A stretch of DNA of 40,556 nt from positions 27,084 to 67,639 of the forward strand of contig JAQYWO010000012.1 in assembly GCA_029379215.1 (NCBI GenBank), in the 5' to 3' direction. This document shows, piece after piece, positions 17,458-26,588 of the stretch; within the stretch, counting starts at the first letter, position 1; each line of letters starts with the position of its first letter. Both the position numbers and the translations under genes were made by a program. The stretch is from Rhizonema sp. PD37. GTDB lineage: Bacteria; Cyanobacteriota; Cyanobacteriia; Cyanobacteriales; Nostocaceae. The notes under the pieces are model-generated. The model searched no databases and was not told the DNA's origin. It saw nothing but the letters and a program-made list of their open reading frames with translations.

Positions 17458-18396
17458 GTGAAGCATATAACTCTTCATCAGTTAGAAGTTTTTGAAGCAC
17501 TCGCTCGCTCTGGTAGCTTTACTCGTGCTGCAGAGGAACTTTTTCTGACTCAACCTACCGTTTCTCAACAGATTAAACAGCTGACAAAAGCAGTTGGCTT
17601 GCCGTTGTTTGAGGTGGTTGGTAAGCGTCTCTACCTGACGGATGCGGGTAAGGAAGTTTTGAATGTGTCTCAAGGTATTACTGATAGACTATCCCAACTG
17701 GAAATGACTTTGGCAGATTTCAAAGGACTAAAGCAGGGAAATTTACGACTGGCGGTGACTACAACTGCTAAATATTTTGTCCCGCGTTTGTTGGGAACGT
17801 TTCGTCAATCTTATCCAGGAATTAAAATTTTTCTCAAAGTCACCAACCGCCAGAGTTTACTGGAACGCTTGACGGAAAATCGTGACGATCTCTATATTCT
17901 TGGACAACTGCCGTCCAATCTTGATATCAATCTCTGTCCATTTCTGGAAAATCCTTTAGTTGCGATCGCTCCACACAACCATCCATTGGCTCAAGAGAAA
18001 AATATTCCTTTACAGCGCCTTGCTGAAGAGCCTTTTATTATGCGTGAATCTGGTTCTGGTACTCGGATGGCAGTGGAGAATTTCTTTACCCAAAACGAGG
18101 CTACTCTTAAAGTGGAGATGGAAATAGGTAGTAATGAGGCTATTAAGCACGCAATTGTAGGTGGTTTAGGAGTATCAATATTATCAAGGTATGTTTTAGC
18201 ACTCGAAGGTGCGAAAGGACCACTTTCTATCCTAGATGTTGAAGGCTTACCGCTCCAACTTCATTGGTATGTTGTCTACCCAGCCACTAAACAACTGTCC
18301 ATTGTCGCTCGTACTTTTCTGGAATATCTACTAGATGAAGGTAAGTTCCTTGCGGCTCAGGTAGATTTAGATATTAGGAATTCTAATGAAAGCTAA
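17458..18396 (+). CDS. ndhR: LysR-family regulator of inorganic carbon acquisition, NdhR(CcmR)/CmpR type
   Basis: The 312-residue protein has an N-terminal winged HTH (LHQLEVFEALARSGSFTRAA, then EELFLTQPTVSQQIKQL) and a C-terminal effector domain (about 90-300) with TTTAKYFVPRLLGTF, MRESGSGTRMA and GSNEAIKHAIVGGLGVSILS. These features define the CmpR/NdhR/RbcR group, which reads metabolites such as 2-phosphoglycolate or 2-oxoglutarate. Its position divergent from ndhF3 favours NdhR/CcmR, while linkage to cmpABCD would also suit CmpR. I cannot separate the two by eye. The start is GTG with AAGGTG upstream. It is the obvious candidate to bind the three shared operators. Confidence 0.85.
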   Translation: MKHITLHQLEVFEALARSGSFTRAAEELFLTQPTVSQQIKQLTKAVGLPLFEVVGKRLYLTDAGKEVLNVSQGITDRLSQLEMTLADFKGLKQGNLRLAVTTTAKYFVPRLLGTFRQSYPGIKIFLKVTNRQSLLERLTENRDDLYILGQLPSNLDINLCPFLENPLVAIAPHNHPLAQEKNIPLQRLAEEPFIMRESGSGTRMAVENFFTQNEATLKVEMEIGSNEAIKHAIVGGLGVSILSRYVLALEGAKGPLSILDVEGLPLQLHWYVVYPATKQLSIVARTFLEYLLDEGKFLAAQVDLDIRNSNES

Positions 18397-18410
18397 ACTA
18401 TCAATCATGT

Positions 18411-18441
18411 ATAGAGACGCTCTGTTGGAAGGCGTCTCTAT
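18411..18441. repeat. Inverted repeat ATAGAGACGC/GCGTCTCTAT after the LysR gene
   Basis: The perfect 10-bp arms at 18411-18420 and 18432-18441 enclose an 11-base loop, 15 bp after the LysR stop. The AGAGACGC palindrome is a recurrent cyanobacterial intergenic repeat. No T-run follows, so its role as a terminator is uncertain. Confidence 0.7.
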
Positions 18442-18485
18442 GAAGGTTATAAAAAAAGCACTCTCTATTGTGAAAACTACTGATG

Positions 18486-18519
18486 TTCAACCTGATTTTA
18501 CTAAGAAAATTAGGTTGAA
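18486..18519. repeat. Long stem-loop between the LysR gene and the small secreted protein gene
   Basis: TTCAACCTGATTTT (18486-18499) and AAAATTAGGTTGAA (18506-18519) pair over 14 positions with one G-T pair, closing a 6-base loop. The GGTTGAA text also appears near 19154. It could be a bidirectional transcript end between convergent genes or a repeat remnant. Confidence 0.6.
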
Positions 18520-18579
18520 GCATACTTTGGACAATAGATTTAAAGCGATTCGGGGTAGTTCATAAGGCTAAACTTTCAA

Positions 18580-18864
18580 CTACCAATTAACACGGACAGA
18601 ACCTTCGTTCCTGCCTTCTTCATAACGATGCCTCCGATGGTGATCATAATCACGATACCGCTCATGATCATACCCACGCCCACGGTCATAATCACGGTTA
18701 TAATCTCGCCTATGCTGATCGCGATCATAGTCCTGATAACGATCATTCGTATGCTCATAACGGTATTGATCCCAATCACCATACGAAGCCTGAGCATTTT
18801 GTGAAACAGTCAAGAAAGACAGACTTCCCACAAAAACTCCTAAAATAGCATGTGCTAATTTCAT
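18580..18864 (-). CDS. Small secreted Arg/Asp/Tyr/His-rich repetitive protein
   Basis: The 94-residue product has a clear signal peptide (MKLAHAILGVFVGSLSFLTV, then SQNAQA, cleavage near residue 27). The mature part is almost entirely short repeats of D, R, Y, H and G, such as DYDRDQHRRDYNRDYDRGRG and HERYRDYDHHRRHRYEE. It ends in a less biased SVRVNW tail. The charge alternates, so the mature protein is polar and probably disordered. I know no function; metal, polysaccharide or envelope interaction would be speculation. It is a monocistronic minus-strand gene. Confidence 0.7.
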   Translation of the reverse strand: MKLAHAILGVFVGSLSFLTVSQNAQASYGDWDQYRYEHTNDRYQDYDRDQHRRDYNRDYDRGRGYDHERYRDYDHHRRHRYEEGRNEGSVRVNW

Positions 18865-19390
18865 CGCTTTATATTCATAAATTGATAGAGTCTACTTCAA
18901 GCATAAAGCGTAATTTGCAAAATGATTGACATTTTTTGAACAAGAGTATTTTTTAAAATGTTATATATGCACTTCTATCGACTTTTAACTTGTACATTTT
19001 ATAATCTTTATACAGTAAGGCTTTCAGAAATCTCATAAAAATGTGCACGGTTCATATTTTGCGGGAGCATTAATCGCGCCTGTAGGAGGCTCAGATCTTG
19101 CACCTACGGTATAAACCAGGAGTACACGAATAAATGGTACAAAAAAATTACGTTAGGTTGAACAAAAGATTACGTAAGAGCATGCAATATAAATCACTGA
19201 AAAATCAGTGAAAAGGCGTAAGCGATAGCGAGAATAGGGACAGATGCTTGTACAGGTGATCGCCAAGACAAATTTTCCTGATTGGGGACAAGCCGCAGAA
19301 ATCGCACATCCTTACTATATTTCCACATTTGGTTGGTAGTGTTACTTCTTTTACAGGATATTGAAAGCTTGAAAGATTTGGCACTTAGTC

Positions 19391-19470
19391 AAGGAATTGA
19401 CATTCAAATTTCCAGGTGCAAGATATAAGACACTCCAACGGAAAATACAGAATTTGAATGTCAATTCCTT
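19391..19470. repeat. Perfect 20-bp inverted repeat with 40-base loop
   Basis: AAGGAATTGACATTCAAATT (19391-19410) and its exact reverse complement AATTTGAATGTCAATTCCTT (19451-19470) flank 40 bases that hold no ORF. The arms do not extend further. The structure could come from an inverted duplication, a MITE or a small RNA hairpin. Confidence 0.85.
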
Positions 19471-19609
19471 TCGTAACTATTTTATATACACAGATTGCAA
19501 ACTTATTGCCATAGCAATCATAAATCGTTTGTGAAAACGACTTTTAATTTACACAACTTTTCCACGGATGACTATAATTCTTGCTTGATAAAAAATTATT
19601 TGTCGCAAA

Positions 19610-19656
19610 GATTTAATAAAAAATGGTGAGCTAGATATCATATCGAGTTCACCATT
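19610..19656 (-). terminator. Terminator of the HD-like gene
   Basis: On the minus strand AATGGTGA pairs with TCACCATT (plus-strand arms 19622-19629 and 19649-19656), with further GATAT/ATATC pairing inside. The stem is followed directly by a T-run (ATTTTTTATT). It lies about 27 bp after the stop codon of the gene ending at 19683. Confidence 0.75.
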
Positions 19657-19682
19657 GAGAGTTTTTATGCTATATGATAGTT

Positions 19683-21029
19683 CTAGATAATTTTTCGCTT
19701 GCTCAGTTTATTAACTTCTGCAACTACTCCTTCAATTCCATTGTTACCATAAATAATCATCAACCTTTCGGCAGATAGATAACTAAGTACGGGATTGCGG
19801 AATCGATTAACGTAGGTGCTTGTATCTTGAGGATTGTAGCCGAATTGAGGTGCGATCGTACTTAGAAGTACTTGGTCAATAGTGATAGCTGGAATTGTCA
19901 AAACGAAGTCGGCATCTGAGAGGTTATGCAGGGCATACTCAGCTAGTAAGTTAGTTTGCCCTGACGTTGCTGCTGTAAGATCGATACTGCCAAGCTTGCG
20001 TACAGGAGGTAGACGCAGACGGTTTTGGCTATCCACGAACAAGTAACCTTGTGATACAGGGTCAATTTGAGCCAAAATTGCGGCAGTACGCAACCAGTTA
20101 ACAACTTTATATTCATTACCGAGAGTTGGTGCAGAGTGGGCGGAAGCTTGAGTAATCACAAATTCAGGGGACAAACCACGCTTCATCGTTTCTGCCAAAC
20201 CAATAATGTGATGTCCACCAGTTCTGGAATCTCCCGTTGCACCGTAAAGGTCGGTTCTGCCATTACCACCAAAGTTCAATTCCCTAAATTCAGTACCGTC
20301 AGCATACCACTGGAAGACAATTGGCTTAGCCCAGTCATGCCAAATTGGAGCCGCACTGATTAAGTCATCGCTGAGATATATATCTGAACTTCTGTAGTTG
20401 AATGGTTTGATAATTGGTAGACCGTCTTTACCAGTTTGACCATAGATCTGTCGATAATTATTAGCAAAGCTTAAGCCACTCAAATTATTGAAAGCTTCAT
20501 GCACTGACAACCCTCCTGGGTAGGCATGGTGACTATTATTACCGCTTCCGGGAGCAGAGTAAAATGGTTGAGGAAGTTGAGGACAGGCGCTGCCATCGTT
20601 GTTTACTGGCGGAAAGACTCCAGCAATTAGTCCGCCAGGAAATGTACTATCGTCTGCAGGATCTACTAAGCCCGCATCTAGCAATTGCTGTAAGATGTTT
20701 TGCTTCTGGCTATTACTCAGCCCAGCTCTATGCACAATGCAGGTTTTGGGGTTGTTAATTGCATCGCGTGTTACTTTTCTAAGATTAGCATCTTGAATTT
20801 GCTGAGTTTGTTGTACCAGGAAATTGTGAGCTGACTGCACCAAAGGAGATTTTTGCGCGATGCTAACAGCATCAGTATTACCAGCGCCCAGTACTGTCTG
20901 ATCTGGGATAGTGGCATTAATATTGCCTGCTCCTGATGTAGTTTGATTTTCCTGTGCTTCTAAGGGTTTGATCCACAAAAGTAAGCATAAGCACAAACCG
21001 ACTAATAATAGAAGACGAGGGATTTTCAT
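19683..21029 (-). CDS. Exported protein with an HD-type metal-hydrolase signature
   Basis: The 448-residue protein begins with a signal peptide (hydrophobic 5-20, cleavage near LEAQ-EN), so it acts outside the cytoplasm. After a low-complexity linker (about 26-55), residues 167-300 show spaced His/Asp motifs of the HD superfamily: H168 in SHHAYPGGLSVH (also H177), H231-D232 in IWHDWAKP, H273-H274 in TGGHHIIGLAE, and H298 in ASAHSAP. HD proteins are usually cytosolic phosphohydrolases, so an exported one is unusual. The C-terminus (about 360-448) is helical and unassigned. The substrate is unknown. It is a single gene with its own terminator; the upstream gene is a histidine kinase on the same strand, 185 bp away. 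Confidence 0.65.
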   Translation of the reverse strand: MKIPRLLLLVGLCLCLLLWIKPLEAQENQTTSGAGNINATIPDQTVLGAGNTDAVSIAQKSPLVQSAHNFLVQQTQQIQDANLRKVTRDAINNPKTCIVHRAGLSNSQKQNILQQLLDAGLVDPADDSTFPGGLIAGVFPPVNNDGSACPQLPQPFYSAPGSGNNSHHAYPGGLSVHEAFNNLSGLSFANNYRQIYGQTGKDGLPIIKPFNYRSSDIYLSDDLISAAPIWHDWAKPIVFQWYADGTEFRELNFGGNGRTDLYGATGDSRTGGHHIIGLAETMKRGLSPEFVITQASAHSAPTLGNEYKVVNWLRTAAILAQIDPVSQGYLFVDSQNRLRLPPVRKLGSIDLTAATSGQTNLLAEYALHNLSDADFVLTIPAITIDQVLLSTIAPQFGYNPQDTSTYVNRFRNPVLSYLSAERLMIIYGNNGIEGVVAEVNKLSKRKII

Positions 21030-21214
21030 GTTATCTATTCCTAAAGATGTGGCTGTCGTTTGTTGCGTGTGACTGCCAGCATCTTAATTTACCAAGGTTA
21101 ACTTTGGTATAAGAAGGACAATAATTATTGAGTGTTAGTAGTTAAATCTCAAATAATTCGTCCCCTAATAAAAAAAAAGGCGCTCTCATTTCTGTTGACT
21201 AGTGCACTCAATAT

Positions 21215-22969
21215 TCAGGATTGTTCTGATGAGTTCGTTTCCGAAGGTGAAACCATAACTGGTTGTTGGTAGAGGGGTACTGTAAACGTAACTGTTGAAC
21301 CAAGTCCTTCACCCAAGCTGTAAAAATTCACCTCACCGCCCATTGCTTCTACAAGTTTCTGAGATATTGCCAATCCCAAGCCAGTACCACCGTATTGCCG
21401 AGTGCGGGAACCATCCACTTGAGAGAATAATTGGAATAGTTTATCTTGTTTGTCTAGAGAAACACCAATACCAGTATCTGCGACACGTACTCTCACCATA
21501 CCGGGAAATTGCTGGTCATGAAATGCTAATTTTTTCCGAACGAGATCAACACTGACAGTAATGCCACCTTCATGAGTAAATTTGATAGCGTTGCTGAGGA
21601 GGTTGAGCATTACTTGTTTGAGACGCTGATAGTCACCTAGGAGCATAATTTCATCACAAGTATCTGGCATTTGCATGTGGAAGCTGATGGATTTCTGTTC
21701 TGCCTGAAGACGCATGAAGTTTTCTACATCATTAAATAACTCGTCTAATTTGACTGAACTTAACTCAAGTTCCATTTTGCCTGATTCAATTCTCGCAATA
21801 TCTAAAATGTCATTGATAATATCAAGCAGGTAAATTGACGATTTATATGCTTCGTTGAGGAATTGCTCTTGTTCCTCTGGATCGTCTGCCATACCCTCTA
21901 AAATGAGCTTTAAAAATCCAATGATGCCGTTGAGTGGCGTTCTAAGTTCATGCGTTACATTAGCCAAAAACTCTCTAATGCGACGGGTTGCGTCTTCGGC
22001 TTGTTGACTTGCTACTCCGATTTCTTGATATAAGGTGGCATGAGCGATCGCCGTTCCTAATTGATCTGCCACATCTTTTGCTAATTCCAGATCCAATGCT
22101 GTTACCCCACTACAGTTGTCATCAAGAGTCACGGCAATCAAGCTGTTAGCTTGACCTTTATAACAAGTTGCAACTACTAAGATGTTCTGCCCGTTGAATT
22201 GATGATGTTGACAGTTTTCTACGAAAAGCGGTTCTTGAGTTTCTAAAGCCTGAGCAAAAGCAGGGAAAGAAGCTATATCTATTTCTACACCAAGCATTGA
22301 ACCTACTTTTGGCAAGTGATACTCAGCTATCACCTGTACTTGGCCACTGAAAGGTTTGTAGGGACAGATAATACAACGATCAAATTGTAATGCTTGACCT
22401 AGACTATCAACTGTTTGTTGCCAAATAATATCTAGATCTAATGTCCGGCTAATATTTCTGGTAATTTGGTTGATTAACGAATGGTGTTGCTGTGAACGTG
22501 AAGCTAATTCTGGTTGTGTGGGCTTTTGTGATACAGCTTTGACTTTTTTGCTAGCTGTCGTTGCACTAAGGAGCCTACCCATAACCAAAACTGTCGTGGC
22601 GATGCTTCCGACGGTTGGTAGAATTGGAGTCATTATTAGCTCCAACTCATACAACTCCTGACGGTAGCGAAACCAACACTCAAACCTCTCTGGAACTAAA
22701 GTTGTTAAAATTTGTTGCAACTTTTCCAAATAGACAACTTTTTCCACTGGAGCCAAAGTTGGCGCTTTATTTAGGTCGTTGATTGTTTCTTTAGTGTCAA
22801 AACCCAGTTTCTCACTGTTTTGCCAACAGAAGCTTAAGTAACGCCCTGTTCTATCTTGGGTGTATACCAACTCTGATCCTAAAGAAGCCAGAGAACCATT
22901 AGTGTTACTGGTAATAGCTTCCTGATTCTTAGATGAATTTGACAGTTTAGAATTAGCAGTAATACTCAT
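21215..22969 (-). CDS. Sensor histidine kinase with GAF domain
   Basis: The 584-residue protein has no obvious membrane span. An N-terminal PAS-like region (about 30-130) is followed by a GAF domain (about 165-315), a HisKA dimerisation domain and a HATPase_c domain. The phospho-acceptor is His340 in FLANVTHELRTPLNGIIGF. The N box is LNLLSNAIKF (455-464), G1 is DTGIG (498-502) and G2 is GGTGLGL (527-533). The GAF domain lacks an obvious chromophore-binding Cys-His signature. No response regulator is adjacent, so it is an orphan kinase. Signal and target are unknown. Confidence 0.9.
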   Translation of the reverse strand: MSITANSKLSNSSKNQEAITSNTNGSLASLGSELVYTQDRTGRYLSFCWQNSEKLGFDTKETINDLNKAPTLAPVEKVVYLEKLQQILTTLVPERFECWFRYRQELYELELIMTPILPTVGSIATTVLVMGRLLSATTASKKVKAVSQKPTQPELASRSQQHHSLINQITRNISRTLDLDIIWQQTVDSLGQALQFDRCIICPYKPFSGQVQVIAEYHLPKVGSMLGVEIDIASFPAFAQALETQEPLFVENCQHHQFNGQNILVVATCYKGQANSLIAVTLDDNCSGVTALDLELAKDVADQLGTAIAHATLYQEIGVASQQAEDATRRIREFLANVTHELRTPLNGIIGFLKLILEGMADDPEEQEQFLNEAYKSSIYLLDIINDILDIARIESGKMELELSSVKLDELFNDVENFMRLQAEQKSISFHMQMPDTCDEIMLLGDYQRLKQVMLNLLSNAIKFTHEGGITVSVDLVRKKLAFHDQQFPGMVRVRVADTGIGVSLDKQDKLFQLFSQVDGSRTRQYGGTGLGLAISQKLVEAMGGEVNFYSLGEGLGSTVTFTVPLYQQPVMVSPSETNSSEQS

Positions 22970-23852
22970 GACTCGAACTCGAGTTGGATAAACAAACAGT
23001 AACTTTAAACAATTTGGCTAAATGCTGTCTAAAGTTTGGCATAAATTTTTACATTAAGCTAATTTTTACATGTTTTTTATTCTCTGACCATAATTTTTTT
23101 TAGCTGTTATATCAATATTTATAGGAGTAAGGAGCTATTGGTAAGAACAGGTTCAATATATATAACATCGGATCTGATACGTTATCTGGTTAAAACCGTC
23201 CGCCAAGTCGAATATTTCCAAAAAAAGGGCAAATTTTGTTACATCTCTAACGCGAATTACGCATACACACATCGTCGAAGAGAAGTTGTATCAGGTTAAG
23301 AGCCTCTTGAGAACTACGTTCTACGCTTTAACTAAATTTCACCTGTAGACTTATGTCGCAAATTTAGAGAGCAATGCTCTCTTTTAAATTATTCGGTAAG
23401 TATTAGGCAGTATGTTTGAAAGTTTACCATTAGATAACGTAAAACTTAGTTGTTACAACTCAGAATTTAAAACTGAGTACATCACAGATAGTTACCTAAT
23501 CTCTCATAAAAGAAATGTATGCCTGAGTCATCTGCAAGAGCGTTTTCAGTTTTTATCCTTAACGCTCTTACATTCTCTGATTTTAATTTCTTATCTGAAG
23601 AGTTCTAAGTTTTTCTTCAACCAATCCTGTTAGGAGCATGCGACTGGCAGCATACTACCTACTACTTATTACACAAACTCCTTCTTCCTACTGATATATT
23701 GCCTTGCGACACACTCACCTGCTTTCACAAAAAACCATGTTTTTGACGAGAGTTTCTTGAGAGTCGCTCATCAACGTTATGCTTGACGAGTGTGGTAGGA
23801 GGAATAGCAGGGCAGTTTGGTTACAACTGCTAACATCTGAATGCTTACCAAT
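22970..23852. other. Gene-poor spacer of about 880 bp
   Basis: I find no convincing gene. AGAGAGC-AAT-GCTCTCT followed by TTTT (23366-23385) looks like a rightward terminator. AAGAGCGTT (23536-23544) and AACGCTCTT (23561-23569) form another stem. A 73-codon frame at 23412-23633 has no homology that I recognise and overlaps that stem, so I leave it out. Confidence 0.5.
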
Positions 23853-24089
23853 TTAATCATTCCATTCGCCGCGAGGAGGTAGAGGTTTGTGAATTGGTGT
23901 GCGCGTCAGTTCATCATCTCTTGGTGTTTCACCTCTCAACCACTGGCGGATTGCTACCTCTATAACTTTACTGGGATCGTTGGTCAAATGCTGAATCTGT
24001 TCTAGTAACTCCGAATCTAAACGAATCGCAATTTCTACCTTATCAGCTAGTCTTTGTTCAGCATCGGTAGCTTTGTCTTTCATATTCAT
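23853..24089 (-). CDS. Ribbon-helix-helix-like small protein
   Basis: Starting at the ATG at 24089 (MNMKDKATDAEQRLA) the product is 78 residues; ATG 24083 or GTG 24101 are alternatives, and none has a clear ribosome binding site. The segment KVEIAIRLDSELLEQIQHLT followed by NDPSKVIEVAIRQWLRG has the strand-helix-helix pattern of CopG/MetJ-type DNA-binding proteins and antitoxins. The tail is Pro/Arg-rich and probably disordered. No toxin-like gene adjoins it, so it may be a solitary regulator or an orphan antitoxin. Confidence 0.6.
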   Translation of the reverse strand: MNMKDKATDAEQRLADKVEIAIRLDSELLEQIQHLTNDPSKVIEVAIRQWLRGETPRDDELTRTPIHKPLPPRGEWND

Positions 24090-24101
24090 AAGGTGATACA
24101 C

Positions 24102-24433
24102 TTGGGATTTGGTTTCTCAAAGGCTTTGTCAAGTAATTCTGTTCGCGGTGGTTTTACTGCAAGTTGCAGTAGCTCCTTATACTATTTAACTTTAAGATTG
24201 CTACATATGGGGAAACTGGCGAAGTCGAGAGGTTGAGGCTAACAATTTTATTAGGCATTTCTACGAAATAGTACGATCTCTGTATTTTCGCCTCTTGATG
24301 TTTATTGTACGCTCCCTCTACTCAAGACTGATGTCGCTCTCCTCTTCTATAATGCGTCTTAGCTAAGAAAGCATTAAAATACATTAAGTATATTGCTCTT
24401 TTATCTTTAGTTACTGCTAAAGCAAAGAAGTTT
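24102..24433. other. Spacer upstream of lepA
   Basis: This spacer between the divergent RHH gene and lepA should hold both promoters. I see no tRNA, repeat or small ORF that can be supported. Confidence 0.4.
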
Positions 24434-26242
24434 ATGACTGACGTTCCCGTAGCTCGCATTCGGAATTTTTGTATTATTGCTCATATAGACCATGGAAAAT
24501 CTACCCTTGCTGATCGCTTGCTACAAGTTACAGGTACAGTAGGCGAGCGGCAGATGAAGGAACAGTTTCTGGATAACATGGATTTGGAGAGGGAGCGCGG
24601 AATTACAATCAAGCTGCAAGCCGCTCGCATGAACTACAAGGCAAAGGACAATCAGCTGTACGTGCTGAATCTTATTGATACTCCGGGTCATGTGGATTTC
24701 TCTTATGAAGTGTCTCGCAGTCTTGCTGCTTGTGAAGGCGCGCTATTGGTAGTAGATGCTTCTCAGGGTGTAGAGGCACAAACTCTGGCAAATGTTTATT
24801 TAGCTTTAGAGCATAACTTAGAAATCATCCCAGTTTTGAATAAAATCGATCTGCCTGGAGCAGATCCAGACAGGGTGATCGGCGAAATCGAAGAAATTAT
24901 CGGTTTGGATTGTAGCAATGCGATTAAAGCTTCTGCTAAAGAGGGAATTGGGATAGATGAGATTTTAGAAGCAATTGTTCAGCGTGTACCATCTCCAAGC
25001 AACACAGTTAAAGAACCTCTACGGGCATTGATTTTTGATAGTTACTATGATAGCTATCGTGGAGTGATCGTGTATTTTCGAGTGATGGATGGTACATTGA
25101 AGAATGGCGATCGCATCTATCTCATGGCATCGGAAAAAGAGTACCAAATTGACGAGTTAGGTGTCCTTTCTCCCACGCAAAAGCCAGTTGAGGAACTACA
25201 TGCTGGAGAAGTAGGTTATTTAGCTGCGTCGATTAGAGCTGTTGCTGATGCACGGGTAGGAGACACAATGACTTTAGTTAATGCTAAAGCATCAGCGCCT
25301 TTGCCCGGTTACACTGAAGCGAATCCAATGGTGTTCTGCGGGATGTTCCCCATCGATGCAGATCAATTTGAAGACTTGCGGGAATCTTTAGAAAAGCTAA
25401 AACTTAATGACGCAGCACTGCACTACGAACCAGAAACATCGAGTGCAATGGGGTTTGGTTTCCGTTGTGGTTTTTTAGGTTTGCTGCATATGGAAATTGT
25501 GCAAGAACGCCTGGAACGAGAGTACAACCTAGATTTAATTATCACAGCTCCCTCTGTAGTTTACAAGGTGACAACCAATAAGGGTGATGTATTGTTCATC
25601 GACAACCCCAGTCATTTACCCTCTCCCAACGAACGAGAAAAAATTGAAGAACCCTACGTCAAAGTAGAAATGATTTCACCAGAAACTTACGTCGGGACTT
25701 TAATGGAGTTGTCACAAAATCGACGTGGTGTATTTAAAGACATGAAATATCTTGCCCAAGGACGCACCACGCTAACTTACGAGTTACCCTTAGCGGAAGT
25801 TGTTACCGACTTTTTTGACCAAATGAAGTCTCGCTCACGCGGGTATGCAAGCATGGAGTACTCTTTAATAGGTTATCAAGAGAATCCTTTAGTCAGACTG
25901 GATATCATGATTAATGGCGATCCGGTAGATTCTTTGGCGATGATTGTCCATAGAGACAAAGCTTATAATGTCGGGCGCTCAATGGCAGAAAAACTCAAAG
26001 AATTGATTCCCCGCCATCAATTCAAAGTCCCAATTCAAGCTGCGATCGGCAGTAAAATTATCGCCAGCGAACATGTACCGGCTTTACGAAAAGACGTACT
26101 TGCTAAATGCTATGGTGGTGATATTAGCCGGAAGAAGAAACTCTTACAGAAGCAGGCAAAAGGTAAAAAGCGAATGAAAGCCGTAGGTACTGTAGATGTT
26201 CCGCAGGAAGCTTTTATGGCGGTACTTCGTTTAGAACAGTAA
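24434..26242 (+). CDS. lepA: Elongation factor 4 (LepA), ribosome-associated GTPase
   Basis: The 602-residue protein is a full-length LepA. The GTPase domain (about 1-185) has G1 [10 protein letters not shown]3 DTPGH, G4 [10 protein letters not shown] and G5 SAKEGIG. Domain II, domain III, the EF-G-like domain V and the LepA-specific C-terminal domain ([18 protein letters not shown]) follow. EF-4 acts on ribosomes to relieve stalled or mis-set elongation states. It is a core gene, in contrast to the accessory genes to its right. An AAAGAAG precedes the ATG at 24434. Confidence 0.97.
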   Translation: MTDVPVARIRNFCIIAHIDHGKSTLADRLLQVTGTVGERQMKEQFLDNMDLERERGITIKLQAARMNYKAKDNQLYVLNLIDTPGHVDFSYEVSRSLAACEGALLVVDASQGVEAQTLANVYLALEHNLEIIPVLNKIDLPGADPDRVIGEIEEIIGLDCSNAIKASAKEGIGIDEILEAIVQRVPSPSNTVKEPLRALIFDSYYDSYRGVIVYFRVMDGTLKNGDRIYLMASEKEYQIDELGVLSPTQKPVEELHAGEVGYLAASIRAVADARVGDTMTLVNAKASAPLPGYTEANPMVFCGMFPIDADQFEDLRESLEKLKLNDAALHYEPETSSAMGFGFRCGFLGLLHMEIVQERLEREYNLDLIITAPSVVYKVTTNKGDVLFIDNPSHLPSPNEREKIEEPYVKVEMISPETYVGTLMELSQNRRGVFKDMKYLAQGRTTLTYELPLAEVVTDFFDQMKSRSRGYASMEYSLIGYQENPLVRLDIMINGDPVDSLAMIVHRDKAYNVGRSMAEKLKELIPRHQFKVPIQAAIGSKIIASEHVPALRKDVLAKCYGGDISRKKKLLQKQAKGKKRMKAVGTVDVPQEAFMAVLRLEQ

Positions 26243-26278
26243 GCCCTTAACCCCCGCCCTGCAACTCAATAACCCATT

Positions 26279-26316
26279 GCTATACCACAGAGTGGTATGG
26301 CGAGGGTTTTAATGTT
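26279..26316 (+). terminator. Probable lepA terminator
   Basis: ATACCAC-AGA-GTGGTAT (26282-26298), extended by a GC/GC clamp and one G-T pair, is followed by GAGGGTTTTAATGTTTTT. It starts about 35 bp after the lepA stop. The T-run is broken, so efficiency is uncertain. Confidence 0.5.
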
Positions 26317-26504
26317 TTTGATTGCGATCAGAACGCCATGCATTGCACCCCAGTTTTCACTTATAGCTAAAGCTTAATCAACCAGTCTGGCTCTAACATC
26401 GGTATTTTCCTCCGCGCAAGCCGATAGGCACAGGTAAAAGTCAAGCTAATCGCAGGCACAAACAGCTATATAAACAAAAAGTTAATGATATTCACTTTAT
26501 ATTT

Positions 26505-26522
26505 TAGGAGTTACGCATTGAC
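26505..26522 (+). mobile_element. MITE-end-like fragment upstream of the GNAT gene
   Basis: TAGGAGTTACGCATTGAC resembles the terminal sequence TAGGAGTTATGCACTGTAC of the 168-bp element at 28644-28811. No matching opposite end is seen nearby, so it is a solitary end or a relative of a different element. The rest of the 346-bp spacer 26243-26588 shows nothing else beyond the lepA terminator. Confidence 0.4.
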
Positions 26523-26588
26523 AAAAAATATAAAATATGAAATGCGACCGCAAAGAAAATAACACATTTCATTTATTTAGGGCGATCA

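Larger units (their letters stand above)
18865..19682. other. Long spacer with inverted repeats and possible gene debris
   Basis: No intact gene is visible in about 820 bp. It contains TCACTGA-AAAA-TCAGTGA (19194-19211), an exceptional 20-bp inverted repeat (19391-19470, listed separately) and the terminator of the following minus-strand gene. Short open stretches, such as one reading TNFPDWGQAAEIAHPYYIST near 19270-19330 and one reading LLLLQDIESLKDLALSQGID near 19340-19400, look like fragments of lost genes. I cannot identify them. Confidence 0.5.

Noticed and set aside
18576..18797. Met/Ile-rich frame opposite in phase to the small secreted protein gene
   Set aside because: It is a shifted reading of the D/R/Y repeat gene; the signal-peptide frame is the plausible one.
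19240..19440. Coding-like fragments reading TNFPDWGQAAEIAHPYYIST and LLLLQDIESLKDLALSQGID
   Set aside because: They are short, in different frames and unidentified. I mention them only as possible gene debris.
23412..23633. 73-codon open frame on the plus strand
   Set aside because: No recognisable motif or ribosome binding site; it overlaps a stem-loop and sits in AT-rich spacer.
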